NCBI RefSeq assembly: GCF_026343955.1
Contig: NZ_JAPKNI010000004.1
Span: 62,001 to 126,000 of the forward strand
Source of the DNA: Kaistia defluvii
GTDB taxonomy: Bacteria; Pseudomonadota; Alphaproteobacteria; Rhizobiales; Kaistiaceae
Direction: 5' to 3'
Length of the DNA: 64,000 nt
The notes under the pieces were generated by a model. It was not told the origin of the DNA and did no database searches. It saw nothing but the letters and a program-made list of their open reading frames with translations. The position numbers and the translations under genes were made by a program. Each line of letters starts with the position of its first letter. Within the stretch, counting starts at the first letter, position 1. This document shows positions 35,210 to 44,857 of the stretch, one piece after another.

Positions 35210-36265
35210 TCAGCCGGCTTCCGGATCGGCCGGCGGGGAGCCGAGGATGTCGGCGATCCAGCGGCTCGAATCATGATGCGCGCAGATGGTGACGATGGCG
35301 ATGACGATCGGCACGCCGATGAAGGCGCCGGCGATGCCCCACAGGAACGTGCCGAAGAACACCGCGAACAGCACCATGACCGGCGAGAGCGACAGCGACT
35401 TGCCGGCGATCCGGGGCTCCAGATAGCTGCCGACCAGGAACTGGATCAGGTTCAGGAAGACGAAGATCAGGATCGCCGCCTGCCAGGTCTCGAACTGGGC
35501 GATGGCGAACAGCGTCGGCAGCACGGTGGCGAACAGCGGTCCGATCACCGGGATGTAGTTGAGCGCGAAGGCGATCACGCCCCACTCGGCCGACAGGCTG
35601 AGGCCGGCGCTGTAGGTCAGGCCCCAGACCAGCACGCCCGTCATGATGCTCATCAGCGTGCGCACCAGCATGTAGCGGCGCAGCTTGGCGCCGGTCTCGC
35701 CGCTGCCGACCAGAAAGGCATGGCCAAGGCTACCGGTCTTGAAACGGCGCAGCTTGCGGCCGATATCGCCGACTTCCAGCAGGCCGAGCATGACGTAGAT
35801 CAGCACGACCAGCGAGAAGGTCAGCGTGCTGTTGAGCCGGCCGGTGACCTGCTGGACGATGCGCAGGATCCAGCTGACGCTGAAATGCTGTTCCCAGAGG
35901 CCGGAAACGGCGATGCCGTGGCCCTCGAGCCAGGCCGCGAGCTCGTTGTACATCGTCTGGAAGCGCGCCGTGTCGCTCAGCACATAGATGCCGACCCGAT
36001 TGAGGCTCCAGCCCAGCAGCAGCGTGAAGATCCCCATCACCACGATAGTGCCGACGAGGCAGACCAGAAGCGCCACCAACTGCGGCAGACGGGCCTGGAG
36101 CGCGCGCTGCAACGGCCAGACCATGGCGATGATCAGCAGCGCGAAAGAGATGGGCGCGAAGACGTTGCTGGCCCAATACATCGCCGCCACGATCAGGATG
36201 ACCGCGCAAAGGCCGATCATGGCCGGTACGGGGCTGCGTCCCGTGCTGCTCGTCGAATCGTTCAT
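35210..36265 (-). CDS. AI-2E family (PerM/DUF20) transporter
   Basis: The 351-residue polytopic protein has the architecture of the AI-2E/PerM family: paired N-terminal helices, a soluble middle segment ('YNELAAWLEGHGIAVSG'), then further helices including 'LNYIPVIGPLFATVLPTLFA' and 'LEPRIAGKSLSLSPVMVLFAVFFGTFLWG', both diagnostic. Members are exporters or antiporters of varied substrates (AI-2, sodium, others). The substrate here is unknown. It follows the lone-receiver gene after 144 bp on the same strand. Confidence 0.82.
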   Translation of the reverse strand: MNDSTSSTGRSPVPAMIGLCAVILIVAAMYWASNVFAPISFALLIIAMVWPLQRALQARLPQLVALLVCLVGTIVVMGIFTLLLGWSLNRVGIYVLSDTARFQTMYNELAAWLEGHGIAVSGLWEQHFSVSWILRIVQQVTGRLNSTLTFSLVVLIYVMLGLLEVGDIGRKLRRFKTGSLGHAFLVGSGETGAKLRRYMLVRTLMSIMTGVLVWGLTYSAGLSLSAEWGVIAFALNYIPVIGPLFATVLPTLFAIAQFETWQAAILIFVFLNLIQFLVGSYLEPRIAGKSLSLSPVMVLFAVFFGTFLWGIAGAFIGVPIVIAIVTICAHHDSSRWIADILGSPPADPEAG

Positions 36266-36409
36266 GGAAGGCCCTGGCTACATCCCGTTCGCGCTCTCGC
36301 TCCGAGCGTCGTAGCACGCGCGTCCCGATTCGACTGCGCAATCCCGACGCAAAACCGGCGCCGGTTGCCTGACCAATCCGCCGCAAGGCGTCGCCGCGGG
36401 ATGGCCGCC

Positions 36410-36829
36410 TCAGGCGGGGGCGCCGGGATCGTCTGGAGGAAGATCGCCCGCCAGGGCCTCGCGGATCCGGTCGAGCAAGGCCGGGCCCAGCAGCGGCTTC
36501 TCGACCAGCGCGACGCCGGCCGCCTCGGCCTGACGGGCCAATGCCGGCGACGGGTTGGTGACGGTCAGGATCGCGGGGATCGGGCAATCGCGCCGGCGCA
36601 TCGACTGGATCAATTCAAGCCCGCTCATGCCCTTCAGCCGATAGTCGACGACAATGCAGGCGCCCGGACGGCATTCCGCCAGCTTCAGGAACGCCTCGGC
36701 ATCGGCGAAGGTGTCGACCTGAAAACCTTCGATCCCCAGCGCGAACCACAGGGAACGACGGACGGCGCCATCGCCGTCGACGACGAAGACCAAAGGCGGT
36801 CGCGGTTCGGAGGGTGCGGAAACGGCCAT
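36410..36829 (-). CDS. Stand-alone response-regulator receiver protein
   Basis: The 139-residue protein is a single receiver domain without output. The phospho-acceptor is Asp62 in 'IVVDYRLKG' and the conserved Lys is Lys111 in 'VEKP'. The N-terminal acidic pair is altered: aligned with FixJ 'IDDDDAA', it reads 'VDGDGAV', so Asp18 stays but the second acidic residue is Gly19. Mg binding may be weaker. It lies 79 bp after fixJ on the same strand. A single-domain receiver near fixLJ is also known in Bradyrhizobium, where its role is not clear to me. It may act as a phosphate sink for FixL (inference). Confidence 0.8.
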   Translation of the reverse strand: MAVSAPSEPRPPLVFVVDGDGAVRRSLWFALGIEGFQVDTFADAEAFLKLAECRPGACIVVDYRLKGMSGLELIQSMRRRDCPIPAILTVTNPSPALARQAEAAGVALVEKPLLGPALLDRIREALAGDLPPDDPGAPA

Positions 36830-36908
36830 CGCTCTCGGGTTCGCGCGGAAAGCCTACACCCTGCCCGGCTCCCCGAGCGGCCGCATTGATCCACCTCAAG
36901 GCGGCCGG

Positions 36909-37544
36909 TCAACCTTCCCTTGCGGCGAAGCTTCCTTCTGCGCCCACGACGAGCGCCATGCGCACGAGTTCCGACAGGCTCGATGCACCCATCTTGGTCA
37001 TCACATGCGCGCGGTAGATCTCGACGGTGCGCGGGCTGATATCGAGGTCATGCGCGATCCGCTTGTTGGCATGGCCGGCAACAAGCCCGTCGAGCACCTG
37101 CTGCTCGCGGTTGGACAGCGCCGCCAGGCGCTGCCGGATCGCGACCCGCTCCTGTCCCTGCTCGCGGGTCGTGCCGTGACGGGCGAAGGCGGAGCGGACG
37201 GCGCGAAGCATCGCTTCGTCGTCGAACGGCTTCTCCATGAAGTCGACCGCGCCGCTCTTCATGGCCTCGACGGCGAGGGCAATATCGGCATGCCCGGTAA
37301 TGACGATGACCGGCAGCGTTATGGCCTGCGCCCTGAGACGCTTCAGCAGTTCGATACCATTGATCTCCGGCATCCGCACGTCGGTGACGATGCACCCATC
37401 CGGGAGAGCCGGCGCAATGGCCAGGAAAGCTTCTGCGGAAGGGTATGTCGCCACCGCGATGTCGGCGCTTTCGAACAGGAAGGCGAGCGAATCGCGCGCG
37501 GCATCGTCATCGTCGATGACATGGACCCTACGTTCAGTGGACAC
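36909..37544 (-). CDS. fixJ: Response regulator FixJ
   Basis: The 211-residue NarL/FixJ-type regulator has a receiver domain with Asp55 ('[16 protein letters not shown]'), 'VITGHAD' and 'MEKPFDD', and a C-terminal LuxR-type helix-turn-helix ('[22 protein letters not shown]', '[13 protein letters not shown]'). Phosphorylated FixJ activates fixK in low oxygen. The start is GTG 37544, inside the end of fixL (11-bp overlap), with GGAGGCGGAGC just upstream; the longer in-frame extension is fixL read out of phase. Confidence 0.92.
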   Translation of the reverse strand: MSTERRVHVIDDDDAARDSLAFLFESADIAVATYPSAEAFLAIAPALPDGCIVTDVRMPEINGIELLKRLRAQAITLPVIVITGHADIALAVEAMKSGAVDFMEKPFDDEAMLRAVRSAFARHGTTREQGQERVAIRQRLAALSNREQQVLDGLVAGHANKRIAHDLDISPRTVEIYRAHVMTKMGASSLSELVRMALVVGAEGSFAAREG

Positions 37545-39045
37545 GCTCCGCCTCCTCGATCCGCACGGCCGGCACGGTGAAATTGAACACGGTGCCGCCG
37601 CCGGGATTGCCCTCGGCCCAGATCCGCCCGCCATGCGCCTCGACGATGGTCCGGCAGATCGACAGGCCGACGCCCATGCCATTCTGCTTGGTCGTCAGGA
37701 AAGGCTGGAACAGCCGCGCCATCACCTCGGGCGCAATGCCGGTCCCCCGGTCCGAAACCTTCACCCGGATCATGTCGCCCGCCTCGACCTCGCTGGAAAT
37801 GACCAGATCCCTACCGCCGCCCTCCTCCATAGCGTCGATGGCGTTGCGCATCAAATTGACCAGCACCTGCTGGATCTGGACGCGATCGCCGAACAGGAGG
37901 TCGACGTCGGGAGCGAGCTCGAACCGAATGCGGATGCCCTTCTCCTTGGCGCCGACGAGGGCCAGCGCGCTCGCCTCCTCGATCAGCCGCGCCAGGCTCT
38001 CCACCCGCTTCTCGGTCTCGCCGCGCGCGAGGAAATCGCGCAGGCGGCGAATGATCTCGCCAGCCCGCAGCGCCTGGTCCGCCGCGCTTTCCAGCGCGGC
38101 CCGAACCTTGGGGATGTTTTCCGGCGTCGCGTTTTCCAGCAGCCGGCGCGAGCCGCGCAGATAATTGGCGACCGCCGAGAGCGGCTGGTTCAGCTCATGC
38201 GCCAGCGTCGAGGCGATCTCGCCCATCGCGGTGACACGCGAAATATGGACCAGTTCCGACTGCAGTTCCTGCAACCGCGCCTCCGTCTCCTGCCGCTCGG
38301 AAAGATCGCGGACGAAGCCGGTGAAGAATCGCTGCTCGCCGGAATGCATCTCGCCGATCGCCAGTTCCATCGGAAAGGTCGAGCCATCCTTGCGCTCGCC
38401 CACGACGATGCGGCCGATGCCGATGATCCGCCGCTCGCCCGTTTTCCTATAGCGCTCGAGATAGCCGTCATGCTGCTCGCGGTAGGAAGACGGCATCAGG
38501 AGCTTGACATTGCGCCCAAGGATCTCCGCCGCCGTGTAGCCGAACATGCGCTGCGCGGCCGCGCTGAAGGACTGGACCAGCCCCGCCTCGTCGATGACGA
38601 TCATCGCATCGGGAATGGTCTCGAGGATCGAACGAAGATGCGCCTCGCGATAGCGCAGGTCCGCGGCCGCCGTGGCGAGTTGCCCCCGGACGCGGTGCAG
38701 CCACTCGCCGAGTGCGACAAGGCCGCCGCCGATCACCGCAAAGGCGACGCCATTCCAGACATGCGAGGTGCCGAGCCCGTCCGCCTGGCCATAGATCGCC
38801 ATGCCGAGCCCCAGGCTGGCGACGATCGCCACGATCCCGGGCCAGAGCCCGCCAATGCCCGCCGCGACGATGACCGCTGGAATGTAGAGCAGGAACGTCG
38901 CCTGCGCACGGAAGACGGGGTGCAGCGACAGCCAGGATGCGGCGATGACCAGACAGGAGACAAGCAGGAAGGAGAGCAAAGCCCGTCTCAGGCCGGGGAT
39001 AGGCCAGGAAAAAATCTTCATGGCCGAGCCACGCGCCTCCGACAT
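37534..39045 (-). CDS. fixL: Oxygen-sensing histidine kinase FixL
   Basis: The protein has about four N-terminal membrane helices (residues about 20-120), a heme PAS domain, and HisKA plus HATPase domains. The heme-pocket residues known from Bradyrhizobium FixL can be aligned: the proximal His (His200 there) in '[10 protein letters not shown]', Arg206 in the same stretch, and the oxygen-gating Arg220 in 'IIGIGRIV'. The phospho-His lies in '[16 protein letters not shown]'. Low oxygen should switch on autophosphorylation. The start is uncertain: 39045 and 39021 both lack a clear ribosome site. The coding end overlaps fixJ by 11 bp. Confidence 0.9.
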   Translation of the reverse strand: MSEARGSAMKIFSWPIPGLRRALLSFLLVSCLVIAASWLSLHPVFRAQATFLLYIPAVIVAAGIGGLWPGIVAIVASLGLGMAIYGQADGLGTSHVWNGVAFAVIGGGLVALGEWLHRVRGQLATAAADLRYREAHLRSILETIPDAMIVIDEAGLVQSFSAAAQRMFGYTAAEILGRNVKLLMPSSYREQHDGYLERYRKTGERRIIGIGRIVVGERKDGSTFPMELAIGEMHSGEQRFFTGFVRDLSERQETEARLQELQSELVHISRVTAMGEIASTLAHELNQPLSAVANYLRGSRRLLENATPENIPKVRAALESAADQALRAGEIIRRLRDFLARGETEKRVESLARLIEEASALALVGAKEKGIRIRFELAPDVDLLFGDRVQIQQVLVNLMRNAIDAMEEGGGRDLVISSEVEAGDMIRVKVSDRGTGIAPEVMARLFQPFLTTKQNGMGVGLSICRTIVEAHGGRIWAEGNPGGGTVFNFTVPAVRIEEAERVH

Positions 39046-39118
39046 TCGCCCGCGGCGCCGATGGCCGCCGCTCCGCGCAAAGCAAACAAGCAGACTACCT
39101 CCCGCCCCGCCGCCGAGC

Positions 39119-39140
39119 ACCTACGGGATATCCCTTAGGT
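39119..39140. promoter_or_regulatory. Dyad resembling a FixJ operator upstream of fixK
   Basis: Half-sites ACCTACGGGAT (39119-39129) and ATCCCTTAGGT (39130-39140) form a 22-bp dyad with one mismatch, about 75 bp before the fixK start codon and between fixL and fixK. The 'CCCTTA' and 'TAGG' elements recall FixJ-binding sites at rhizobial fixK promoters. The assignment rests on position and memory. Confidence 0.5.
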
Positions 39141-39215
39141 ACATGATCTGAATGTCGGCGCAGCCGTCTTCATCCTATTCCAGCGTTCATACCGATCGAA
39201 TGCGAGGAAGACGAC

Positions 39216-39914
39216 ATGCTGAGCGCCGTTGCCACTGCCCGGACCATCCTTCCGGAAATGAGAGACCGCGCGGCTGGCATCGTCGTCAAGGGCTCGCGTT
39301 TCGCGCCGTCGAACTACATCGGCCTGATGGGCGTGACGATGCACTTCGAACGCGGCGCCGAGATCGTCGCCGAGGAGGACCCGGCGGAGTATGTCTACCA
39401 GGTCATCAGCGGCACGGTGCGGACCTGCAAGCTGCTCAGCAATGGCCGCCGCCAGATCGGCGCCTTCCTCATGGAGGGCGACTATTTCGGCATGGAGGCG
39501 CGGGCCGTTCACTGCTTCGCCGCCGAGGCGATCACGGACACGACCATCCACATGATCAACCGGAACACCGCATTCGCCGCGGCCGGTCGCGACCCGGAGA
39601 TCGCCCGCGCGCTCTGGGACATCACGGCGCGCAGCCTCGATGCCTGCCAGCAGCATTCGCTCCTGCTTGGCCGCAAGACGGCGCTCGAGAAGATCGGCTC
39701 GTTCCTGACCGAGATGGCCGAGCGTCAGGGCAGCCACGTGGAAATCGACCTGCCCATGTCCCGACAGGACATCGCCGATTATCTCGGCCTGACGATCGAG
39801 ACCGTCTCGCGCACCATGACCCAGCTGGAATGCGCCGGCACCATCGCGCTGCCGACCTCACGCCATGTGCTGGTGAAGCGGCGGCACGAACTGGCGCGTC
39901 TCAGCGCCTGCTGA
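39216..39914 (+). CDS. fixK: FixK-type CRP/FNR transcriptional regulator
   Basis: The 232-residue protein has the cyclic-nucleotide-type beta-roll and the C-terminal winged helix with 'MSRQDIADYLGLTIETVSRTMTQLE', where E..SR matches the FNR/FixK recognition helix for TTGAT half-sites. An N-terminal Cys cluster like that of FnrN/FNR is absent, so oxygen control should come through FixLJ, as for rhizobial FixK. Targets usually include cbb3 oxidase and other microaerobic genes, none of which lies in this window. 'GAGGAAGACGAC' before ATG 39216 supports the start. Its stop is only 4 bp from the convergent cysW stop. Confidence 0.88.
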   Translation: MLSAVATARTILPEMRDRAAGIVVKGSRFAPSNYIGLMGVTMHFERGAEIVAEEDPAEYVYQVISGTVRTCKLLSNGRRQIGAFLMEGDYFGMEARAVHCFAAEAITDTTIHMINRNTAFAAAGRDPEIARALWDITARSLDACQQHSLLLGRKTALEKIGSFLTEMAERQGSHVEIDLPMSRQDIADYLGLTIETVSRTMTQLECAGTIALPTSRHVLVKRRHELARLSAC

Positions 39915-39918
39915 GAGG

Positions 39919-40773
39919 TCAGGATCCGTGCAGCGCCCCGGCGCTGCCGGTGACCCGCTCCAGTATCGTCTTGACGAACAGGGTCAGGAGCGCGACCAGC
40001 GTCAACACCAAGGCCGCTGCAAAGGCGCCGGCCGCGTTGTAGTCGTGATAGAGCAGCTCGACATGCAGCGGCAGCGTGTTGGTCTCGCCGCGGATGTTGC
40101 CCGAGACGATCGAAACGGCGCCGAACTCGCCCAGAACGCGCGCATTGCAGAGCACGACGCCATAGAGCAGGCCCCAGCGGATGTTGGGCAGCGTCACGCG
40201 GAAGAAGGTCTGCCAGCCATGCGCGCCCAGCGTCGCGGCGACTTCCTCGTCGCCATTTCCCTGAAGCTGCATCAGCGGGATCAGTTCCCGCGCCACGAAG
40301 GGCGCGGTGACGAAGGTCGTCGCCAGGATGATGCCCGGCAGCGCGAACATGATTTTCAGATCGTGCGCTTCGAGGAACGGGCCGAACAGCCCCTGCCCGC
40401 CATAGACGAACAGATAGGAAATGCCCGCGACGATCGGCGAGACCGAGAACGGCAGTTCGACGATCGCCAGCAGCAGCTTTCGGCCTGGAAAGCGGAACTT
40501 GGCGATCGCCCAGGCGGCGGCGATACCGAATACCGTGTTGATCGGCACCACGACGATGGCAACGGTGATGCTGAGCCAGATCGCGGCCCGCGTATCCGGC
40601 TGCGCCAGCGAATCCAGCGCATAGCCGACGCCCTGTGACAGCGCCTGGACGAAAACCGCGGCCACCGGCGCGCCGATGACGAGCGCCGTGACCAGCAGCA
40701 CGATGCCGATCACGACAGGACGCGACCATCCACGTCCTGCGGCACCGGCGAGCGGCGGGGAGGCCTGGCTCAT
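39919..40773 (-). CDS. cysW: Sulfate/thiosulfate ABC transporter permease CysW
   Basis: The 284-residue permease has six membrane segments and the CysW pattern: 'AIAKFRFPGRKLLLAIVELPFSVSPIVAG', the coupling loop 'EEVAATLGAHGWQTFFRVTLPNI', and 'NARVLGEFGAVSIVSGNIRGETNTLPL'. It pairs with CysT to form the sulfate channel. ATG 40773 overlaps the cysT stop (ATGA). No cysA ATPase gene follows; the next gene is the convergent fixK. Confidence 0.92.
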   Translation of the reverse strand: MSQASPPLAGAAGRGWSRPVVIGIVLLVTALVIGAPVAAVFVQALSQGVGYALDSLAQPDTRAAIWLSITVAIVVVPINTVFGIAAAWAIAKFRFPGRKLLLAIVELPFSVSPIVAGISYLFVYGGQGLFGPFLEAHDLKIMFALPGIILATTFVTAPFVARELIPLMQLQGNGDEEVAATLGAHGWQTFFRVTLPNIRWGLLYGVVLCNARVLGEFGAVSIVSGNIRGETNTLPLHVELLYHDYNAAGAFAAALVLTLVALLTLFVKTILERVTGSAGALHGS

Positions 40774-41666
40774 GGCGCCAACTCGTGGCGGCGTGCAAGA
40801 GCCTGCACAGCGTTGGTGACGACCAGAAGCACGAAGGCGGTACCGAGCATCACGGTCGCAATCGCGGCGGCGGCGGGATAGTCGTATTCCTCGATCCGGA
40901 TGAAGGCGAGCAAGGCGGTGATCTCGGTGCTGTAGGGTTGGTTGCCGGCGATGAAGATCACGGCGCCGAATTCGCCGAGGCAGCGCGCGAAGGCAAGCGA
41001 GACGCCTGCGAGCAACGCCGGCACAAGGATTGGCAGCACGACGCGGAAGAAGATCGTGACCGTGCCGGCGCCCAGCGTGCGGGCCGCTTCCTCGATCTCG
41101 CCGTCGAGCTCTTCCATCACCGGCTGCAAGGTGCGCACGATGAAGGGCAAGCTGGTGAAAGCCATGGCGAGGGCGATGCCGATCGGCGTGTAGGCAACCT
41201 TGATGCCGAGGGCTCCCAGCGGTTCGCCGAACCATCCGTTCTTGGCGAAGATCGCCGTCAGCGCGACGCCGGCCACCGCCGTCGGCAGGGCGAAGGGCAG
41301 ATCGACGATCGCGTCGAGCACCCGGCGCCCCGGAAATTCATAGCGGACCAGCACCCAGGCGAGCGCGAAGCCATAGACGGTGTTGAACATCGTGGCGAGC
41401 GCCGCGGCGCCCAGCGTGACGCGGTAGCTCGCCAGCGCGCGGGGCGAGCTGACGACAGCCCAATAATCGGCAGGCCCGAGGCGCGCGCCGACGAGAATCA
41501 GCGTCGCAAGCGGCAGGCAGATGATGATCGCCGCATAGAAGAGCGTGATACCCAGCGAAAGGCGAAAGCCGGGTACGACCCGGCCCTGCCCCTTGCCACC
41601 AGCCGTCGATAGGCGGCGGCGCGGCAACGCGCCGGCTCCGCCCATCCCCATATCAACGGAACTCAC
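40770..41666 (-). CDS. cysT: Sulfate/thiosulfate ABC transporter permease CysT
   Basis: The 298-residue permease shows the CysT (CysU) pattern: 'WVLVRYEFPGRRVLDAIVDLPFALPTAVAGVAL', the coupling loop 'EIEEAARTLGAGTVTIFFRVVLPIL' and 'ARCLGEFGAVIFIAGN'. The likely start is GTG 41666, which overlaps the cysP stop as GTGA; ATG codons five and seven residues later are alternatives. It lies between cysP and cysW with 4-bp overlaps on both sides. Confidence 0.92.
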   Translation of the reverse strand: MSSVDMGMGGAGALPRRRLSTAGGKGQGRVVPGFRLSLGITLFYAAIIICLPLATLILVGARLGPADYWAVVSSPRALASYRVTLGAAALATMFNTVYGFALAWVLVRYEFPGRRVLDAIVDLPFALPTAVAGVALTAIFAKNGWFGEPLGALGIKVAYTPIGIALAMAFTSLPFIVRTLQPVMEELDGEIEEAARTLGAGTVTIFFRVVLPILVPALLAGVSLAFARCLGEFGAVIFIAGNQPYSTEITALLAFIRIEEYDYPAAAAIATVMLGTAFVLLVVTNAVQALARRHELAP

Positions 41667-42667
41667 TGGCCTGCGAGCTGCTGATCGAGAAGCCCGTCGG
41701 AGCCGAAATAGGTCTTGTTGGCAGCCGGCCAGCCGCCGAAGACCGCCTCCACGGTGACGAGACGCACGGGCTTGAAGGAGTCCGCGAACCTGGCGGATAC
41801 AGCCTCATCGCGAACGCGATTGCCATGCTCGGCCAGGATCGTCTGGCCCTCCGGCGAATAGAGGAAGTTCAGATAGTCCTTGGCGATCTCGGTCGAGCCG
41901 CGCTTCTCCGCCACCTTGTCGACGATCGCGACGGGGAAATCGGCCAGCAGGCTGACGGACGGAACGACAGCGTCGAACTTGTCGGTGCCGAACTCCTTGC
42001 GGATACCCGTCGTCTCCGTCTCGAAGGTGATCAGCACGTCGCCGATCTCGCGCTCGACGAAGGTCGTGGTGGCAGCGCGCCCCCCGGTGTCGAACACGAC
42101 GACATTGGCGAGGAACTTCTTGACGAAGTCGTTCACCTTGGCCTCGTCATTGCCGAAGGCTTCCTTGGCGTAGGCGGTCGCGGCCAGGTAGGTGTAGCGG
42201 GCATTGCCGGAGGTTTTCGGGTTCGGGAAGACGAGCTTGACGTCGTCACGAACCAGATCGTTCCAGTCCTTGATGCCCTTGGGATTGCCGGCGCGGACCA
42301 GGAAGACGGGCAGCGAGTAATAGGGCGACGCGCCATGCGGGAACTTCGAGGTCCAGTCGCTGGCGACAAAGCCCTTGTCGGCCAAGACCTGCACGTCGGT
42401 CGCCTGATTGAAGGTCACGACATCGGCGTCAAGGCCTTCGAGGATCGAGCGCGCCTGCTTGGACGAACCGGCATGCGATTGCTTGATCTCCAGCGTCTTG
42501 CCGGTGTCCTTCAGATATTTCGCGGCATAGGCCTGATCGACCGCGACGAACAGCTCGCGCGAGACGTCGTAGGACGCGTTGAGGATCGTGCTCGGCGCGT
42601 CGGCGAATGCCGGAAGCCCGCCAAGCGCCAAGAGGACCGCAGCCGTTACAACCGGAAGGCGACGCAT
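41663..42667 (-). CDS. cysP: Sulfate-binding periplasmic protein
   Basis: The 334-residue protein has a signal peptide ending in 'LPAFADA' and the Sbp/CysP fold: 'ILNASYDVSRELF', 'KQSHAGSSKQARSI', 'NQATDV', 'FPNPKTSGNARYTYLAA' and 'VVFDTGGRAATTTF', the residues that hold sulfate in Sbp. Whether it prefers sulfate or thiosulfate cannot be told. ATG 42667 is fixed by AAGGA seven bases upstream; the upstream frame extension is not family-like. It begins the cysPTW operon. Confidence 0.9.
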   Translation of the reverse strand: MRRLPVVTAAVLLALGGLPAFADAPSTILNASYDVSRELFVAVDQAYAAKYLKDTGKTLEIKQSHAGSSKQARSILEGLDADVVTFNQATDVQVLADKGFVASDWTSKFPHGASPYYSLPVFLVRAGNPKGIKDWNDLVRDDVKLVFPNPKTSGNARYTYLAATAYAKEAFGNDEAKVNDFVKKFLANVVVFDTGGRAATTTFVEREIGDVLITFETETTGIRKEFGTDKFDAVVPSVSLLADFPVAIVDKVAEKRGSTEIAKDYLNFLYSPEGQTILAEHGNRVRDEAVSARFADSFKPVRLVTVEAVFGGWPAANKTYFGSDGLLDQQLAGQ

Positions 42668-42835
42668 CGTGGTTCCTTGCTCATGTTTTCGGCGCAGCAG
42701 GACCGCAGCCGACGAATGGGATGAGCAAAGTAGCAAGCGTATGCGGGGCGTTCGAGAAACAGGGATCTCATTTCCCGCAGCCCCCAGGATGGAAGTCCTA
42801 GGAAACGCACCGACCGCGCACAAACGTCATGCGCC

Positions 42836-43564
42836 TCAAAATTCGACGATCTTGCCCGCCTGAAGGGTGATGCGGCGATCCATCCGCTCCGCCAGTTCCA
42901 TGTTGTGGGTGACGAAGAGCGCGGCCAGGCCGGAGGCGCGCACCAGGGCCTCCAGCGCGTCGAACACATAGTGCGACGTCTTCGGGTCGAGATTGCCGGT
43001 GGGTTCGTCGGCCAGAAGCAGGCGCGGCGCGTTGGCCACGGCGCGGGCGATCGCCACGCGCTGCTGCTCGCCACCCGAAAGCTCGGACGGACGGTGCGTC
43101 ACGCGCGCCTCCAGCTTCATGTAGGCCAGCAGTTCGGCGGCGCGGCGGGCCGCCTCCCTGCGGTTGAGACCGCGGATCAGCTGCGGCATCATCACGTTCT
43201 CGAGCGCCGTGAATTCCGGCAGCAGATGGTGGAACTGGTAGACGAAGCCGATCTCGAGCCGGCGGATCGCCGTGCGGTCGCCGTCGCCGAGCGAACCGGC
43301 GAGGCGGCCACCGATCTCGACGTCGCCACCATCCGGACGCTCCAGCAGGCCGGCCATGTGCAACACCGTCGACTTGCCGGCGCCGGAGGGCGCGACGAGC
43401 GCGACGATCTCCCCCGGATAGATCGCCAGGCTGGCGCCGGTGAGGATCGAGAGCTTGCCGGTACCTTCCTTATAGTGGCGCTCGACGCCCAGAAGGCGGA
43501 GTGCGGGCGCCTGTTCCGCGGCGGGTTTCGGCTTCTGCCGTTCTTCGGTCAAGACGTTGCTCAT
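42836..43564 (-). CDS. lolD: Lipoprotein-releasing system ATP-binding protein LolD
   Basis: The 242-residue ABC ATPase has Walker A 'APSGAGKST', the LolD-type '[22 protein letters not shown]', the signature '[14 protein letters not shown]' and Walker B '[12 protein letters not shown]'. It powers LolCE-type extraction of lipoproteins from the inner membrane. ATG 43564 overlaps the lolC stop (ATGA), so both are coupled; upstream frame codons are lolC read out of phase. Confidence 0.93.
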   Translation of the reverse strand: MSNVLTEERQKPKPAAEQAPALRLLGVERHYKEGTGKLSILTGASLAIYPGEIVALVAPSGAGKSTVLHMAGLLERPDGGDVEIGGRLAGSLGDGDRTAIRRLEIGFVYQFHHLLPEFTALENVMMPQLIRGLNRREAARRAAELLAYMKLEARVTHRPSELSGGEQQRVAIARAVANAPRLLLADEPTGNLDPKTSHYVFDALEALVRASGLAALFVTHNMELAERMDRRITLQAGKIVEF

Positions 43565-44829
43565 TCGTATCGCAGGGCCTCGACCGGATCGAGCCGCGCC
43601 GCGCGCCACGCCGGATACAGCGTGGCGAGATAGCTGAGCACGAGCGCCATGATGACGATCGAGAGCGTTTCGCCGGGGTTCATGTCCGCCGGCAGCTTCG
43701 ACAGGAAATAGAGCTCGGGCGAGAATACCTCGGTGCGGGTCAACCAGGACACGAACTGGCGGATCGATTCGATATTCAGGCACACCACGGTGCCGAGCAG
43801 CACGCCGAAGGCGGTGCCGACGGTGCCGATGGCGGCGCCCGTGATGAAGAACACCCGCAGGATCGAGCCGCGCGTCGCCCCCATGGTGCGGAGGATGGCG
43901 ATGTCGTGGCTCTTGTCCTTCACCAGCATGGTGAGGCCGGAGATGATGTTCAGCGCCGCGACCAGCACGATCAGCGTCAGGATCATGAACATCATGTTGC
44001 GCTCGACCTCGAGCGCCGAGAAGAAGGTCATGTTGCGCTGGCGCCAGTCGGTCAACAGCACGGGCCGGCCGGCGGCAGTCTCGATCGGCTCGCGCAATGC
44101 CCCGGTCTGTTCGGCGTCGGAGAGGTAGATCTCGATCGCGGACGCCTTGTCGTCCAGATTGAAAAAGGCCTGCGCCTCGGCGAAGGGCATGAAGACGAAG
44201 GACGAATCATATTCCGACATGCCGATCTCGAAGATCGCCACGACGGGATAGGCCTTGATGCGCGGCGTCATTCCCATCGGCGTGACGTTGCCGCGCGGCG
44301 AGACCAGCGTGAGCTTGTCGCCGATGGTGAGGCCCATATTGGTCGCGAGCCGCGTGCCGATGGCCACGCCCTCGGCTTCGTCGAAATTGTCGAGCGTGCC
44401 GAGCTTCACGTTCTTCGAGATGCTCGGCAGGTTCGGCAGGTCCTCGGACCGCACGCCGCGAACGAGCGCACCGGTCGAGTTGTTGGCACCCGACGCCAGC
44501 ACCTGCCCCTCGACGAGCGGAATAGCCGCCGTCACGCCCTTGACCATGGTGATCCGGCTGGCGACATCGGCGAAATCCGTGAACGGCGTCTCCAGCGGCT
44601 GCACGACGATGTGGCCGTTGATGCCGAGGATCTTGTCGATCAGCTCGCCGCGAAAGCCATTCATCACCGACATCACGATAATCAGCGTCGCGACGCCGAG
44701 CATGATGCCGATGAAGGAAAAGCCCGCGATGATCGAGATGAAGGTCTCACGCCGGCGCGCGCGCAGGTAGCGCAACGCCAGCATCCATTCGAAAGCGGAA
44801 AACGGTTTCGTGCCGGTCGGCTCAGCCAT
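43561..44829 (-). CDS. lolC: Lipoprotein-releasing system permease LolC/E
   Basis: The 422-residue permease has the MacB/LolC plan: one N-terminal helix ('[31 protein letters not shown]' region), a large periplasmic domain and three C-terminal helices ('[21 protein letters not shown]', '[21 protein letters not shown]'). Only one such permease gene is present, so the complex is probably a homodimer (LolF-like) as proposed for alphaproteobacteria. ATG 44829 has ACAGGA directly upstream; residues before it overlap proS and are not family-like. It follows proS by 28 nt. Confidence 0.92.
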   Translation of the reverse strand: MAEPTGTKPFSAFEWMLALRYLRARRRETFISIIAGFSFIGIMLGVATLIIVMSVMNGFRGELIDKILGINGHIVVQPLETPFTDFADVASRITMVKGVTAAIPLVEGQVLASGANNSTGALVRGVRSEDLPNLPSISKNVKLGTLDNFDEAEGVAIGTRLATNMGLTIGDKLTLVSPRGNVTPMGMTPRIKAYPVVAIFEIGMSEYDSSFVFMPFAEAQAFFNLDDKASAIEIYLSDAEQTGALREPIETAAGRPVLLTDWRQRNMTFFSALEVERNMMFMILTLIVLVAALNIISGLTMLVKDKSHDIAILRTMGATRGSILRVFFITGAAIGTVGTAFGVLLGTVVCLNIESIRQFVSWLTRTEVFSPELYFLSKLPADMNPGETLSIVIMALVLSYLATLYPAWRAARLDPVEALRYE

Positions 44830-44857
44830 TCCTGTCCCGATCGCGGCGCGCCGCGCG

